In this document: piece by piece, positions 24,813-34,097 of the stretch
How the letters are laid out: each line of letters starts with the position of its first letter
Position numbering within the stretch: the stretch's first letter is position 1
Source: Antrihabitans stalactiti
GTDB taxonomy: Bacteria > Actinomycetota > Actinomycetes > Mycobacteriales > Mycobacteriaceae
NCBI RefSeq assembly: GCF_012932915.1
Contig: NZ_VCQU01000014.1
Coordinates: 104,960 to 168,959 of the forward strand
Reading direction: 5' to 3'
DNA length: 64,000 nt
Notes under the pieces: model-generated
Databases searched by the model: none
Seen by the model: only the letters and a program-made list of their open reading frames with translations
Told to the model about the DNA's origin: nothing
Translations under genes and position numbers: made by a program

Positions 24813-24855
24813 ACGACCGAGCCCCGCCTCCATCAGGAGTGCGGGGCTTGGTCGT
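24813..24855. terminator. Strong hairpin after the secreted protein gene
   Basis: A 15-bp stem (ACGACCGAGCCCCGC / GCGGGGCTTGGTCGT, one G-T pair) with a 13-base loop begins 13 bp after the stop. It has no T tract. It is the likely terminator. Confidence 0.8.
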
Positions 24856-25259
24856 AATCTGCGTCACGAGTTTTGTGGCTCTGCTGGCAGATCTGCAGCG
24901 CTCTGCCGCGTAATCGATTTCAGGTGATGAAATCGATCTTCGTATTGACCGACTCGCCCCGACCGCGCGCCACGCGATCCGCATCTGTTCCCACACTGCG
25001 AGCAGCGAGCTTCTCGGGGCCAGCCAGGCGGCGCTGAGGACGCGACACGCGCCGCGCGACGGCCCCCCGGAAGTCTCGCGACCATCCCACCGTCGTCATT
25101 GATGACATCCGCCCGACTACCGTGTCTTGAACACCCGACGCCGACCCCATATTCTGGGTCCGCGCACGCCCGAACCCCGGACAAGTAGCTGACGACCTTA
25201 GACAAGCCGGAACGCTACTGGGATGACGGCGTGCGCACCCGTAACCAGCGCACTGGGCG
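24856..25259. other. Gene-free interval with a perfect inverted repeat
   Basis: No supportable gene occurs in these 400 bp. They contain ATCGATTTCA / TGAAATCGAT (24913-24922 and 24928-24937, a perfect 10-bp inverted repeat with a 5-base spacer), which could be a regulator-binding site or hairpin. The protease gene next to it reads toward this interval, so the repeat is not in an obvious promoter. Confidence 0.5.
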
Positions 25260-26552
25260 CTATTTGGTACGGACCTTCAGTGTCGGGTTCTCGTCGAGGA
25301 TCACGTTGATCGGAGTGGCGAACAGCTGCGGCTCGTTACCGATGAACGGACCGATAAGGTTCGGGATCTCGCAGATCGGATAGTCCGCAACCGAGGAAGC
25401 GCTGGACACACCGAGAGCCATCGTTCCGGTGACGACGGGTCCACCGCTGTCGCCCGGAAGGGCGCAAATGTTCATGGAGAAACTGTCGTTCATATGCCGC
25501 GTGCCGACTTCGACCGACTGCTGGACCGCGTTCACCACACCGCAGCTGAATCCGGTCCGAGCGCCCGACTTGCACGCGGGCGCTCCCACTACCGGTGTTG
25601 CTGTGCCTGTGATGAACAGCGGCGCCGCGTTGGGGATGCGGACGATGTTGTTCTCGAACCGAGCGCGAGCGTCGTCGGAGATGCGGATGACGGAGTAGTC
25701 GTGGTTGTCGAGGCTGGTCTCTTCGAACGTGCCGACCTTCGGGCCCAACACGTCCAGCGCGCGCAATTCGTGGACAGCTGACGCGGCAGGGGTGCCTGCA
25801 TTGGCGAGGTCCGGGTCGCAGTGTCCGGCAGAGATGTTGACGGGCCGACCGGCCGCGTCGGTGCCGTTGAAACCGAGCGAACAGCGCAGTGACGAGTGTG
25901 CTCCGATAGCCGCGTACGCATCGCCTGCGCCGAGAGCATTGCGCGGCAGCTCGCCCGCGACGTCGACGACGGGCGTAATGGGCTCTGCACCGACCGCTGC
26001 CGGCATGACGACGACTCGTTGGGGGTCGATGAACCCCGGCAGCTGCAGACCGTTTGCTACCGATGTGAGCCTGATCGCCAGCGCGTTGTTGACCGTATCG
26101 ATGGCGAAGCCTTTGACGGTGTCGGCGATGTCGACCGGCTGGCCTCGCAGCCAGTCGTCGAATGCCTTCATCTCGTTTTGCAGCGCGGTCTCGGTCTTGG
26201 CTACGGGCTTCACCGTAAAGCCGGCCGATTCGGCCGCCGACCGCGCGGTCGGCGATTCTGGGGAGTCTGCAAGCGCGACGACGGGAGCACCTGCTTCGTC
26301 AAGCCATGCTCCGGCAAAGCTGTTCGGGAATTGCGCCCGAGCGGTGTGCGCGAACTCCGCGAGCTTCTGCGCGAGGTCGGCCCGCTGCAGGTATTGGTCG
26401 GCGGTCAGCTTCAGGTCGCGCGCGATGGCTAGCGTCAGTTCGACCGGTAGTCCGGGTGCCGGATCGGCGTCCGCGATTGCGGTGGCCGGACCGAAGAGCA
26501 GCAGCGCGGTAGACCCGAGCACCGCGGCCCGGCGAGCGGTCGAGCTTCGCAT
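25260..26552 (-). CDS. Secreted S1-family (chymotrypsin-like) serine protease 1
   Basis: The 430-residue preproprotein has a signal peptide (RRAAVLGSTALLLFGPATAIA) and a ~180-residue propeptide of the type seen in alpha-lytic-protease-like enzymes (PNSFAGAWLDE, FDDWLRGQPVDI). The protease domain carries His in NISAGHCDPD, Asp in DNHDYSVIRI and Ser in CALPGDSGGPV. Cys residues near His, before the Ser motif and in FSCGVV suggest disulfides. ATG 26552 was chosen over the longer frame because it starts the signal peptide. It is paralogous to the gene immediately upstream in the same orientation, 111 bp apart. Confidence 0.9.
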   Translation of the reverse strand: MRSSTARRAAVLGSTALLLFGPATAIADADPAPGLPVELTLAIARDLKLTADQYLQRADLAQKLAEFAHTARAQFPNSFAGAWLDEAGAPVVALADSPESPTARSAAESAGFTVKPVAKTETALQNEMKAFDDWLRGQPVDIADTVKGFAIDTVNNALAIRLTSVANGLQLPGFIDPQRVVVMPAAVGAEPITPVVDVAGELPRNALGAGDAYAAIGAHSSLRCSLGFNGTDAAGRPVNISAGHCDPDLANAGTPAASAVHELRALDVLGPKVGTFEETSLDNHDYSVIRISDDARARFENNIVRIPNAAPLFITGTATPVVGAPACKSGARTGFSCGVVNAVQQSVEVGTRHMNDSFSMNICALPGDSGGPVVTGTMALGVSSASSVADYPICEIPNLIGPFIGNEPQLFATPINVILDENPTLKVRTK

Positions 26553-26663
26553 GGAAGCCTCTCTTGTCAGATCGTCACCAGGCAGGCCAGGTGATTTGCT
26601 CTGGTGACTATATGACCTGCGCCATACCGGCACCAGTCAGCAGCGCCGCGAATTGCCAAGCTC

Positions 26664-28031
26664 CTAGGTCGGATTGACGCTTGTGCGCACTTCGAGACCT
26701 GCGCCGAGACCACCGGAAGCGGTGGCGTTGGCGTCCGCGATGATGTCGCGAATCGGTATTCCGAGGCTCGCGGTTCCGCCGTCTTGGGCGAGCGTCAGAT
26801 TCGCCTGCACGCAGCTGGGTGCGCTGCTGCTGTTCGATCCGCTGGTGATGCCCATGGCAAGCGTGCCGCTGACGATCGCGCCGCCGCTGTCGCCGGCGAG
26901 TGTGCATGCGGTGGTCGCGAAGCCGCGAACGATGCGGCTGCTCCCGTTCTCGGTGAACAGCTGAGTCTCGACACGGTCGGCGACGACGACGCCGCAAGTG
27001 AATGTCGACGACTGACCCGATTTGCACACCGGTGCACCGACGACGGGCACAGCTGTGCCCGTAATTGTGATTGTCGTGCCGTTGGCCCCGCGGACATTGG
27101 GCAGATCGAAACCGGACTGCTTCGCGTGATCGTTGAGTGCGATGAGCGAGTAGTCGAGACCGGTTGCCGGGTTGCCGAGAGTGGAGTGCGAGAAGGTGCC
27201 GATCTCTGGGCTGTTGTCGATATCGTGCAGATTCGGCACGTAGACCGGGGCATTGCCGCTCGCTCCGACGTTCGGGTCACAGTGGCCTGCACTGATATTG
27301 ATAGCCCGGCCACCCGAGTCGACGGCGTTGAAACCGAAGGAGCACACGGTGATTGCTGCAAGTGGCGTGTCGCGGATGGCGTGCTTGGAACTGATGTAGG
27401 TATCGCCGCCCATGGCACGCGGGTCGACCGGTCCACCTCCACCTGGCGAGAGAATGACCTTGACGTTGGCGAGCAAGGTCGGCAGGTTCAGCATGTGCCC
27501 AGCCGGGGTGTTCACGATGTCGAGCACGATCTGGTTGTTCAGGAGATCCACGGCAACCGAGTTGACCTGACCTGCTGCTTCGCGCGGCAGCCCGGAGATC
27601 CAGCGGTTGAGCTCGGCGAGAGATCGTTCTAGGCCATCGGCCGAAATCGGGGAAATCTGCGTTTCGTAACCGGCTTGTGAGGCGATCTGTGCGGCCTCGT
27701 TCGACGTCACCGCGACGACGCCTTTACCGTCCTGACTCATCCACGCGCCGGCGAAAGAATTGGGATGCACTGCCCGAAATTCACGTGCGTAGGAACCGAG
27801 CTGCTGCGCCTTCGCTGCGCGCGACAAATATTCGGCGGCACTGATTCCAAGATCGCGTGCCACCGCATCGACGAGGTCGCTCGGGAGCTGCTCAGCAGTG
27901 AGCTGGGTGAGCGGAGCGGGCGGTTCAGCGCCGGCGACACCCGTCAGCGAACTCGACGCTGAGAAGGGAACGAGGAGCAGCATGGCGGTTGACCCGACCA
28001 CTGCAGCGCGAAGCGCCACCAACGTACGCAT
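26664..28031 (-). CDS. Secreted S1-family serine protease 2
   Basis: This 455-residue protein has the same layout as protease 1: signal peptide (AAVVGSTAMLLLVPFSASSS), propeptide with PNSFAGAWMSQDGKGVVAV, and protease domain with His in NISAGHCDPN, Asp in GLDYSLIALND and Ser in CTLAGDSGGAI. The two mature domains share the order of motifs and the GTAxPVVGAPxCKSG segment, so they arose by tandem duplication. It differs in its C-terminal extension (GGLGAGLEVRTSVNPT). It probably acts extracellularly or in the envelope; substrates are unknown. Both proteases lie next to the Hsp70-like/LuxR operon on the same strand, with 128 bp between. Confidence 0.9.
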   Translation of the reverse strand: MRTLVALRAAVVGSTAMLLLVPFSASSSLTGVAGAEPPAPLTQLTAEQLPSDLVDAVARDLGISAAEYLSRAAKAQQLGSYAREFRAVHPNSFAGAWMSQDGKGVVAVTSNEAAQIASQAGYETQISPISADGLERSLAELNRWISGLPREAAGQVNSVAVDLLNNQIVLDIVNTPAGHMLNLPTLLANVKVILSPGGGGPVDPRAMGGDTYISSKHAIRDTPLAAITVCSFGFNAVDSGGRAINISAGHCDPNVGASGNAPVYVPNLHDIDNSPEIGTFSHSTLGNPATGLDYSLIALNDHAKQSGFDLPNVRGANGTTITITGTAVPVVGAPVCKSGQSSTFTCGVVVADRVETQLFTENGSSRIVRGFATTACTLAGDSGGAIVSGTLAMGITSGSNSSSAPSCVQANLTLAQDGGTASLGIPIRDIIADANATASGGLGAGLEVRTSVNPT

Positions 28032-28159
28032 GAATTCCCTTCGCCGACTGACGCGGTGTCAGCGCCCCACCTTAAGGCACAACACTGTGATTGCCAGCAC
28101 TGCGCAGCAACGAGGGAGATCGACCTGCAGGTTCGCTCGCAAGTCCACGCCGCTGTCGG

Positions 28160-29395
28160 CTACGGCTGCTGAATTCCACCCGTGTGGGCGGGCGGATTGA
28201 CGTAGCCGCCGTAGTTGTTGAACGGCAGCGCCGGGATGGCGGGGTTCTGCGGCGGGACGTAGTAAGGCGGGTAATCCGGCAAGTATCCGAACGCAGGCGT
28301 GGTCGTTGTCGGAACCGTGGTGGGCGGGACAGTGGTGGGAACCGTCGTCGGAGTCGAGGTCGGCGGCACAGTCGTCGTGACGGGCGGCGTCGTCGGCACG
28401 GTGGTGGTTTCCGTCGTCGTCGTTGCTGGTGGCGGCGGCGGGGGTGGCGGCGGCGTTGTCTCCGCTACTGGTTGCACCGGAACGACGACAGGCTTCGGTT
28501 CTTCGACCGGAACCGTTGTCGTGACAGTCGGCAGATTGACGGGTGTATCAGTCGTCAATACCGGCGGCGGCGGTGCGGGCGATTCGGCGTTCTGAATCGC
28601 GGGAACCTCGGTCTTCTCGGGGCTCTGCAACAGCGAGGCAGCCGCACCGATGCCCAAGGCCAGGAATGCGGCGACGCCCGCAGCAGCGAGCACGGGGGTC
28701 CGGCGATACCAGGGCAGTGGGACCGCGATGGCGGTCGCACCGACGGCCTCTTCGTCGCTCTCGACGGCAGGCTCTTCCGTCGAAGGCAGCGGTGCGCCGA
28801 CCGGTTCGGCCAGGGCGGAGTACGCGGGTGCGAACACCATCGGTCCTGAGATGGGTGTGGCGACCGCGGAGAATTCTTCGGTGGCGTCTGCTGTGTCGGC
28901 GACGTCGCTTGCTGCAGCGAGCGCGACCAGTGCGGCGCCGTGCGCGGGCTCTTCACCGGCATGAACGGTCACGTCGGCTTCGGAGATGATGTTCAGCGAG
29001 CGCAGACCCAGGTAGTCGAGTGCGTCTCGAAGTGCGTCGACCGCTTCGGTGTTCCATTGCTCGGGATATGTCGCGTAGATCTCGGTCGGCGGTGTCAAGT
29101 TCGGCGAAGCCAGGTTGATCAGACAGAACATGGCGGTCGCGACGAGATCTTCCGCGCGATAGCCGGCACCTTCATCGACGACGATGCCCTCGGGGTTGCC
29201 GACGCGTGCAAGGAATTCGGACACGGAGTGCGTTTCGACGTCGGCCGGGGCTTCACCCAGATAGCTGTCGCCATCGTCGGTCAGGTGCAGGACGGTTTTG
29301 CGGACTATGTATTCCGGCTCGGATTCCTGACCGGTCGTCACGACTGCGGCGACACTTTCGTACGTGCCGATCCGCAGACCTAGTCCTGTCGCCAT
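28160..29395 (-). CDS. Short membrane-anchored Hsp70-like protein with Pro/Thr tail
   Basis: The N-terminal ~180 residues (ATGLGLRIGTYESVAAVV, YLGEAPADVETHSVSEFLARVG, YRAEDLVATAMFCLI, IYATYPEQWNTEAVDALRDAL) align in order with the first lobe of Hsp70-like ATPases. The second lobe is missing, so ATP hydrolysis is unlikely. A membrane helix lies near residues 232-254, followed by ~150 residues of Pro/Thr repeats (TTTVPTT, PPPPPP) and a Tyr/Pro/Asn end. It has the same plan as the longer protein at 32058-33818 and is encoded downstream of the LuxR gene in the same operon. It may act as a partner or decoy of its paralogue. Confidence 0.65.
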   Translation of the reverse strand: MATGLGLRIGTYESVAAVVTTGQESEPEYIVRKTVLHLTDDGDSYLGEAPADVETHSVSEFLARVGNPEGIVVDEGAGYRAEDLVATAMFCLINLASPNLTPPTEIYATYPEQWNTEAVDALRDALDYLGLRSLNIISEADVTVHAGEEPAHGAALVALAAASDVADTADATEEFSAVATPISGPMVFAPAYSALAEPVGAPLPSTEEPAVESDEEAVGATAIAVPLPWYRRTPVLAAAGVAAFLALGIGAAASLLQSPEKTEVPAIQNAESPAPPPPVLTTDTPVNLPTVTTTVPVEEPKPVVVPVQPVAETTPPPPPPPPPATTTTETTTVPTTPPVTTTVPPTSTPTTVPTTVPPTTVPTTTTPAFGYLPDYPPYYVPPQNPAIPALPFNNYGGYVNPPAHTGGIQQP

Positions 29396-29503
29396 ATCCA
29401 AACCTCGATTCGATGGGCCCGACACCCGTCGCATTCGCGCGGCCCTGTGCCGCTCGTCTTTGTCGCGTTCCGCCTACTTGTGTCCGTTGTCCCCTCGTCG
29501 TCG

Positions 29504-32053
29504 TTACACCACTTGCGAACGATCAGGCATTCCATGGCCCATCGCTCGGAGCATGGAAAGCAATTCCGAACGAGACCCTGCACCTAGCCGACGGCGTATC
29601 CGAGCGACGTGATGCTCAACTGTCTTCGCCGAAATGTACAGGCGAGACCCCACTTCGCGATAGGTGAGACCTAACACAAGCAGGTCAGCGACCTCTCCTT
29701 CTCGATCGGAGAGCGGACCGCCGCTCGAAGTCGGAAGGGTGCGAACGGCCGCGCCGACCTCGGTCCGCACCGTGGGCGGTACTCGACGCGGCGACTGGCG
29801 CAACGACCGCGCGACCTGAAGCAGAGCGGTTGCGGAGGCCGTGTTCGATGCCCGCAGGGCAGCCTCGCTCGCGAGCCGGGCACCATCCCAGGACAAGCCG
29901 AGCGTCGCGAGCGTGCGGGCGCACTGCTCGACCTCGACCGGTGCGAAGTCGCCCTGAAGCACGTGAAGCCAGGTTCGGCCGGCCGTTGCCAAAGCGGCGG
30001 CGTATTGATCGTTGGCCACACTGGCTCTGCGTTTTTGCGCGGCTGCCTTCAATGCGGTCGCGTGTGGAATCAGCGCAGCGGGGTCTTCGCTCAGCAGTGC
30101 GGCTTGCACGCCGTACCAATGGAACGTGCTTGCCCATGCCGGCGGATCGTCGAGCCGGGCGAGCAGTTGACCGGCCTCGTAGATGAGGTGCGCGATGCGC
30201 GCTTCGTCGTCGACTCTGATCGCGGCAAGCCAGAGCTCACCCAACGGGAGCAGCGTGAACAGGTCGACCGACACCTCGTCGAGAACCCTGTGCGACGCCT
30301 GCCACGCTGTGGTCAGTGCGCCGACGTCGCCGCTGCGCCGCGCGAGGCCGACCTGAATTGCGTGTGCGAGCAGTAGGTCGCGGTTGCCGAGTAGAGCGAT
30401 ATCGATCTCATCGAGGACGGACGCGGCAGCGTCATCGTCGCCGCCGAGCATCGAAATCCACGCCGACAGCAGTTTGTGTTGCAGCCAGCTGCGGCTGCCT
30501 GCGCGGTCCGCGGCGATCGCGCGATCCAACATCGCGGTCGCGCGGGCGAGGTCACCGCTGTGCAGACACAGCAGTACAGCAACGGCACCGGGCGAGATCG
30601 GCAGCACCCGTGCGGACGCCGGACTGTCGAGCATGGACAGAGAGCGGGCCAAGGAATTGATCGCAGCTGCCGATGACCCGCTGATCGACTGCTCGAGCGC
30701 CGAGCCGACCAACGCGATGCCGGCAGCGAGATCAGTGGGCGGCCCGGTCTGCGGGGCGGTCAGCATTGCGGTCGCTTGCTTGGCCTCGCCCAGTGCGAAG
30801 AGAACTGCTGCCGCCGCTCCGGCTTCGACGCCGATTCGTTCCGGACCAAGCCAGGTGTAAAGGTCCGCGCCGCGGCGAAGTACGCCGCGGTGTGCCCAAA
30901 TTCCGGCAAGCACGCGAACCGCGGACGCGAGATCGGCGTTCGACGATTCGGGTCGGGCGAGGACCGCCTCGGCGATGGTCATCGCGGTCCGCGAATCACC
31001 GCTCAGCGCTGCGGCCTCGCAGCGACGGGGCGCTACGCGGGCGCTATCGGCGCCGGCGTCGACCGCCGCGGAATACATTTGGGCTGCCACGCTTGGCTCT
31101 GCGGATGCTGCTGCAGCACAAAGAAATTCGCCCAGACGTGCGTCGCGCACTCCTGCCCGGGCCAGCCGCATGGCGGTATATTGCCGCAGCGCACCGGACT
31201 CCATCCGCAGGTTCAGCAGGCGATGCTGAATGTCGATGAAGCGGCGGCTGCCGATGATCGTCCGCAACGGTTCTTCGGCAACAGGTAGCAACAGATCTGG
31301 ATCGGACACCAGTCCGCACGCTCGCGCGCGATCGATGAGATTCTGCGCCACGTCGTCGTCGACGCCGACGATCTCGGCAACCTCCGCAAGTTCGAGGCCC
31401 GCACCGATCGCTGTCAACGAGAGAGTGGAGAGAAGTTCGGAGTCTTGACGTTTGAGCAGTGCACTCACCCACAAGGAGACCGACCGTGTGATCGCGTTGT
31501 CGCGATCGGTGCGCTCGATCGTGCGAAGTCCGTCGATGGCGGCGTGGACCGCCCCGTGAACGCCCGACGTCAGATCGATGATCTTGGCAATGCGCTCCGA
31601 CGACAGGGGCACACCCAACTGCCGACCGACCGCCGCCACATCGGCCGGAGCCAACGAGCGCAATTCGAACACGCGGCCGTGGTGGGCGACTGCCGTGGCC
31701 AGTTCCCGCAACCGCAGATCGTGGGGGCGAGGCTCGGTCGCAATGATCACCGACGCCGCGGACCGGTCGACGAGGTCCATCAGGCGGGCGAGGTCGATGT
31801 CGTTCAGCGTGTGTGCGTCATCGATGATGACCGCCGTGCCGCTGCCCTCTGCGGTGTCGATGTCCGATCGCGTGGTCACGCCACTGCCGCGGAGACTCTC
31901 CCGGACAGCGGAGAGCAAGATCGACTTGCCGCTACCTGATTGGCCACGAATCAGGAGTCGAATCGGCGACTTTCGCGCCGATTCGACGTCTCGAAGGATT
32001 TCCCGCATACCCGCCGAAGAATCGGCAGTTGTCGATATAGCGCTGATCAGCAC
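29504..32053 (-). CDS. STAND-type ATPase with C-terminal LuxR HTH (Rv0339c-like)
   Basis: The 849-residue protein has a Walker A motif at residues 37-44 (GQSGSGKS), Walker B as TAVIIDDAHTL, a long helical-repeat middle region and a C-terminal LuxR-type HTH (LSDREGEVADLLVLGLTYRE, then VEHHVARIRRRLG). It matches large LuxR/MalT-like regulators that dimerise on binding ATP and an inducer. Rv0339c has the same length range and sits beside iniBAC in M. tuberculosis. The GTG start is 4 bp after the stop of the Hsp70-like gene, so it is cotranscribed with it. It is a good candidate for the regulator of the divergent ini operon; that is inference. Confidence 0.88.
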   Translation of the reverse strand: MLISAISTTADSSAGMREILRDVESARKSPIRLLIRGQSGSGKSILLSAVRESLRGSGVTTRSDIDTAEGSGTAVIIDDAHTLNDIDLARLMDLVDRSAASVIIATEPRPHDLRLRELATAVAHHGRVFELRSLAPADVAAVGRQLGVPLSSERIAKIIDLTSGVHGAVHAAIDGLRTIERTDRDNAITRSVSLWVSALLKRQDSELLSTLSLTAIGAGLELAEVAEIVGVDDDVAQNLIDRARACGLVSDPDLLLPVAEEPLRTIIGSRRFIDIQHRLLNLRMESGALRQYTAMRLARAGVRDARLGEFLCAAAASAEPSVAAQMYSAAVDAGADSARVAPRRCEAAALSGDSRTAMTIAEAVLARPESSNADLASAVRVLAGIWAHRGVLRRGADLYTWLGPERIGVEAGAAAAVLFALGEAKQATAMLTAPQTGPPTDLAAGIALVGSALEQSISGSSAAAINSLARSLSMLDSPASARVLPISPGAVAVLLCLHSGDLARATAMLDRAIAADRAGSRSWLQHKLLSAWISMLGGDDDAAASVLDEIDIALLGNRDLLLAHAIQVGLARRSGDVGALTTAWQASHRVLDEVSVDLFTLLPLGELWLAAIRVDDEARIAHLIYEAGQLLARLDDPPAWASTFHWYGVQAALLSEDPAALIPHATALKAAAQKRRASVANDQYAAALATAGRTWLHVLQGDFAPVEVEQCARTLATLGLSWDGARLASEAALRASNTASATALLQVARSLRQSPRRVPPTVRTEVGAAVRTLPTSSGGPLSDREGEVADLLVLGLTYREVGSRLYISAKTVEHHVARIRRRLGAGSRSELLSMLRAMGHGMPDRSQVV

Positions 32054-32057
32054 GGGT

Positions 32058-33818
32058 TCACTCGCCGGCGCGGGTGACGCCCGGCAACGTGTTGTCGAGC
32101 AGGCCGGTCGGGTTCAGGGCGTTGGGTACTTTCGGCAGTGGAAGTCCTGGGTTCGAGTTCTGGGGGAACAAATTGGGGTTGGTGTAGACAGGCGATTGCG
32201 GCGCTGGTGAGGGCTGGGGCGCAGGCGCAGGCTGGGGTGCCGGGCTCGGCGCGGGGGTGTTCTGCTGCGCAGTCGGTTCCTGCGGAGCATTCGGCTGGGG
32301 CGCGGGATTGTTCGGTGCAGGGTTGTTCGGCGCCGGGGTATTGGCTTCCGTGGTCTGCGGGTTCACGCGCGCCGTCGGGTTGGCGGCTGCTTGCGTTCCG
32401 GGTGTCTCTGTTCCCGGTTGGGTGGCCTCCGCGGCGGACGACTGCGGGTCGGCCGGGGTGACCGCCGCAGGCGACGGTGTCGCAACTTGCTGACTCGGGG
32501 GCGTTGCGGGCTTCGGGTCGCTACCGAGCCCGGTCCCCAGTGACAACCCACCGGCGGCGAGCAACATGATCGCGGCGACGACGGCGACGACGATCGCCGC
32601 CTTGCGGGTCCGGCCCTTGACTTCGGATGCCTGCGCCGGGGGAGGCGCAGGAACACGTGTTGGTGCGGCGGCGCGTCGGGGTGGTGTCGCAGCTTTCGCG
32701 TACACGGGTGCAGCCGCTGCTGCCGCGACCGGCTCTGCCAATGCGTGGGAGGCCGCCGAAAGTCTGGTGGCGAGCATTGCAGCGCCGATGGCGCTGGTGC
32801 GGTCGGGCGCGGCCGATGCAACCACCGGGAGGCCGAGTTGCGACGAGATCGCCTCGGCAACGAGTGGAATCGCCGCACCGCCGCCGACGAGCAGCACCTG
32901 GCTGACATCGGTCACATCGAGACCGGCGAGGCGAACGGTCTCACGTACGAGTTCCACCGACGTGGCGATCGGTCCGTACAGAAGGTCTTCTAGCTCGCCA
33001 CGCACCAGCCGGACCTCACGGCTGACCCCGGGGAGGTCGACGCGCAGTGTCGTTTCGGTGTGGGCGGACAACGCCTCTTTCGCTGTCGCGCAGCGTCTGC
33101 GCAGCTCGACGAGAGCGTTCTCGGTTGCGGGGTCGAAGGGATCGATGGTCGCCGAAGCGCCCACGTTCTCCAGCACGTACTGCATCGTGAGGTGGTCGAA
33201 CTCGGCGCCGGACACGTCGTCGGAGCGCAACGGCACGCCGAGAATGGCCGACGATTCACCGGTGCGGACGACTGCGATATCGAGAGTCGAGGCGCCCAGG
33301 TCGTAAACGAGCACGGCGCCGTCGCCCAGCGGTCCGCGTGCGGCGTCGAGCCATGCGACGGCAGCGGTCGCCTCGGGAACGGGCGTCACTTCGCCGAACC
33401 CTGCCCGCTCCAGCGCCTCACGCAAGGCATTGACCGAGTAATGCGACCAGGTCGCGGGGTAGGTTGCGACTGTTGTCGGCTCGTCGGTCAGTCCGGCGGA
33501 TGCTTCGGTGACGAGGCAGCCGATCGCGGTAGCTGTCAGATCTTCACCCGTGTAGAGGGAGCCGTCGTCGGCGAGAATCCCGACAGGATCACCGACTCGG
33601 CCGAGAAAGTCGTCGACCACCACGTCGGTGTGGTGCCGTCCCATTGCCGATGCGCGCCGGTCGACGCCGAGTATCGGCGACTCACCTGCAGACAGTTGCA
33701 GCGTGCTGCTGCGAGTGAACGTCGAATGATCCGAGCCATCGGTTGCCCCCGCACCGTGTGGTTCGACCGCAGCGACGGAGTTGAGTGAACCTACAACTAC
33801 GCCGAGCCCTAATGCCAC
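32058..33818 (-). CDS. Membrane-anchored Hsp70-like ATPase with Pro-rich tail
   Basis: Residues 1-~340 hold a nearly complete Hsp70/actin-type nucleotide-binding domain. LGLGVVVGSLNSVAAV (phosphate 1), VLVYDLGASTLDIAVV (phosphate 2) and VLLVGGGAAIPLVAEAISSQLG (adenosine) are all present. A membrane helix lies near residues 404-426 (AAIVVAVVAAIMLLAAGG), followed by a ~150-residue Pro/Ala/Asn-rich tail (NNPAPNNPAPQP). The C-terminal chaperone domain is absent, so it is not a DnaK. The GTG start at 33818 follows GAAGGAGA. It heads the operon with the LuxR and the short Hsp70-like gene and is divergent from iniB, 279 bp away. Confidence 0.85.
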   Translation of the reverse strand: MALGLGVVVGSLNSVAAVEPHGAGATDGSDHSTFTRSSTLQLSAGESPILGVDRRASAMGRHHTDVVVDDFLGRVGDPVGILADDGSLYTGEDLTATAIGCLVTEASAGLTDEPTTVATYPATWSHYSVNALREALERAGFGEVTPVPEATAAVAWLDAARGPLGDGAVLVYDLGASTLDIAVVRTGESSAILGVPLRSDDVSGAEFDHLTMQYVLENVGASATIDPFDPATENALVELRRRCATAKEALSAHTETTLRVDLPGVSREVRLVRGELEDLLYGPIATSVELVRETVRLAGLDVTDVSQVLLVGGGAAIPLVAEAISSQLGLPVVASAAPDRTSAIGAAMLATRLSAASHALAEPVAAAAAAPVYAKAATPPRRAAAPTRVPAPPPAQASEVKGRTRKAAIVVAVVAAIMLLAAGGLSLGTGLGSDPKPATPPSQQVATPSPAAVTPADPQSSAAEATQPGTETPGTQAAANPTARVNPQTTEANTPAPNNPAPNNPAPQPNAPQEPTAQQNTPAPSPAPQPAPAPQPSPAPQSPVYTNPNLFPQNSNPGLPLPKVPNALNPTGLLDNTLPGVTRAGE

Positions 33819-34097
33819 GCGAATCTCCTTCGATGAGCAGTCGCACCTGCGGGGGGCGGGGTTGGTCGTGAGGGCAGGTCGACTCAAGCGCGATGTCGGC
33901 GTCCGGCGCCAAATCGTTACGCTCTGCGCTGGTAGGAGGCCCGTTGGGGGAAAATCCCCTAACGGGTGCATAGCCCCTATCCAGCAACGATGGATGTTTA
34001 CGGGGGTTGTGCCCGTTTGGCCCAGGGCTTGGGGCCAATACCGTGGCTTTCAGTCACCGCCGCGGCAATTGCGGCCCGATATCAGGAGTCGAATTCC

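Noticed and set aside
24864..25205. 113-codon minus-strand frame
   Set aside because: It has no ribosome binding site or motif and contains the 24913-24937 inverted repeat; it looks like chance.
28299..28595. 98-codon plus-strand frame of Val/Gly repeats resembling a structural protein
   Set aside because: It is the complement of the Pro/Thr repeat tail of the Hsp70-like gene at 28160-29395.
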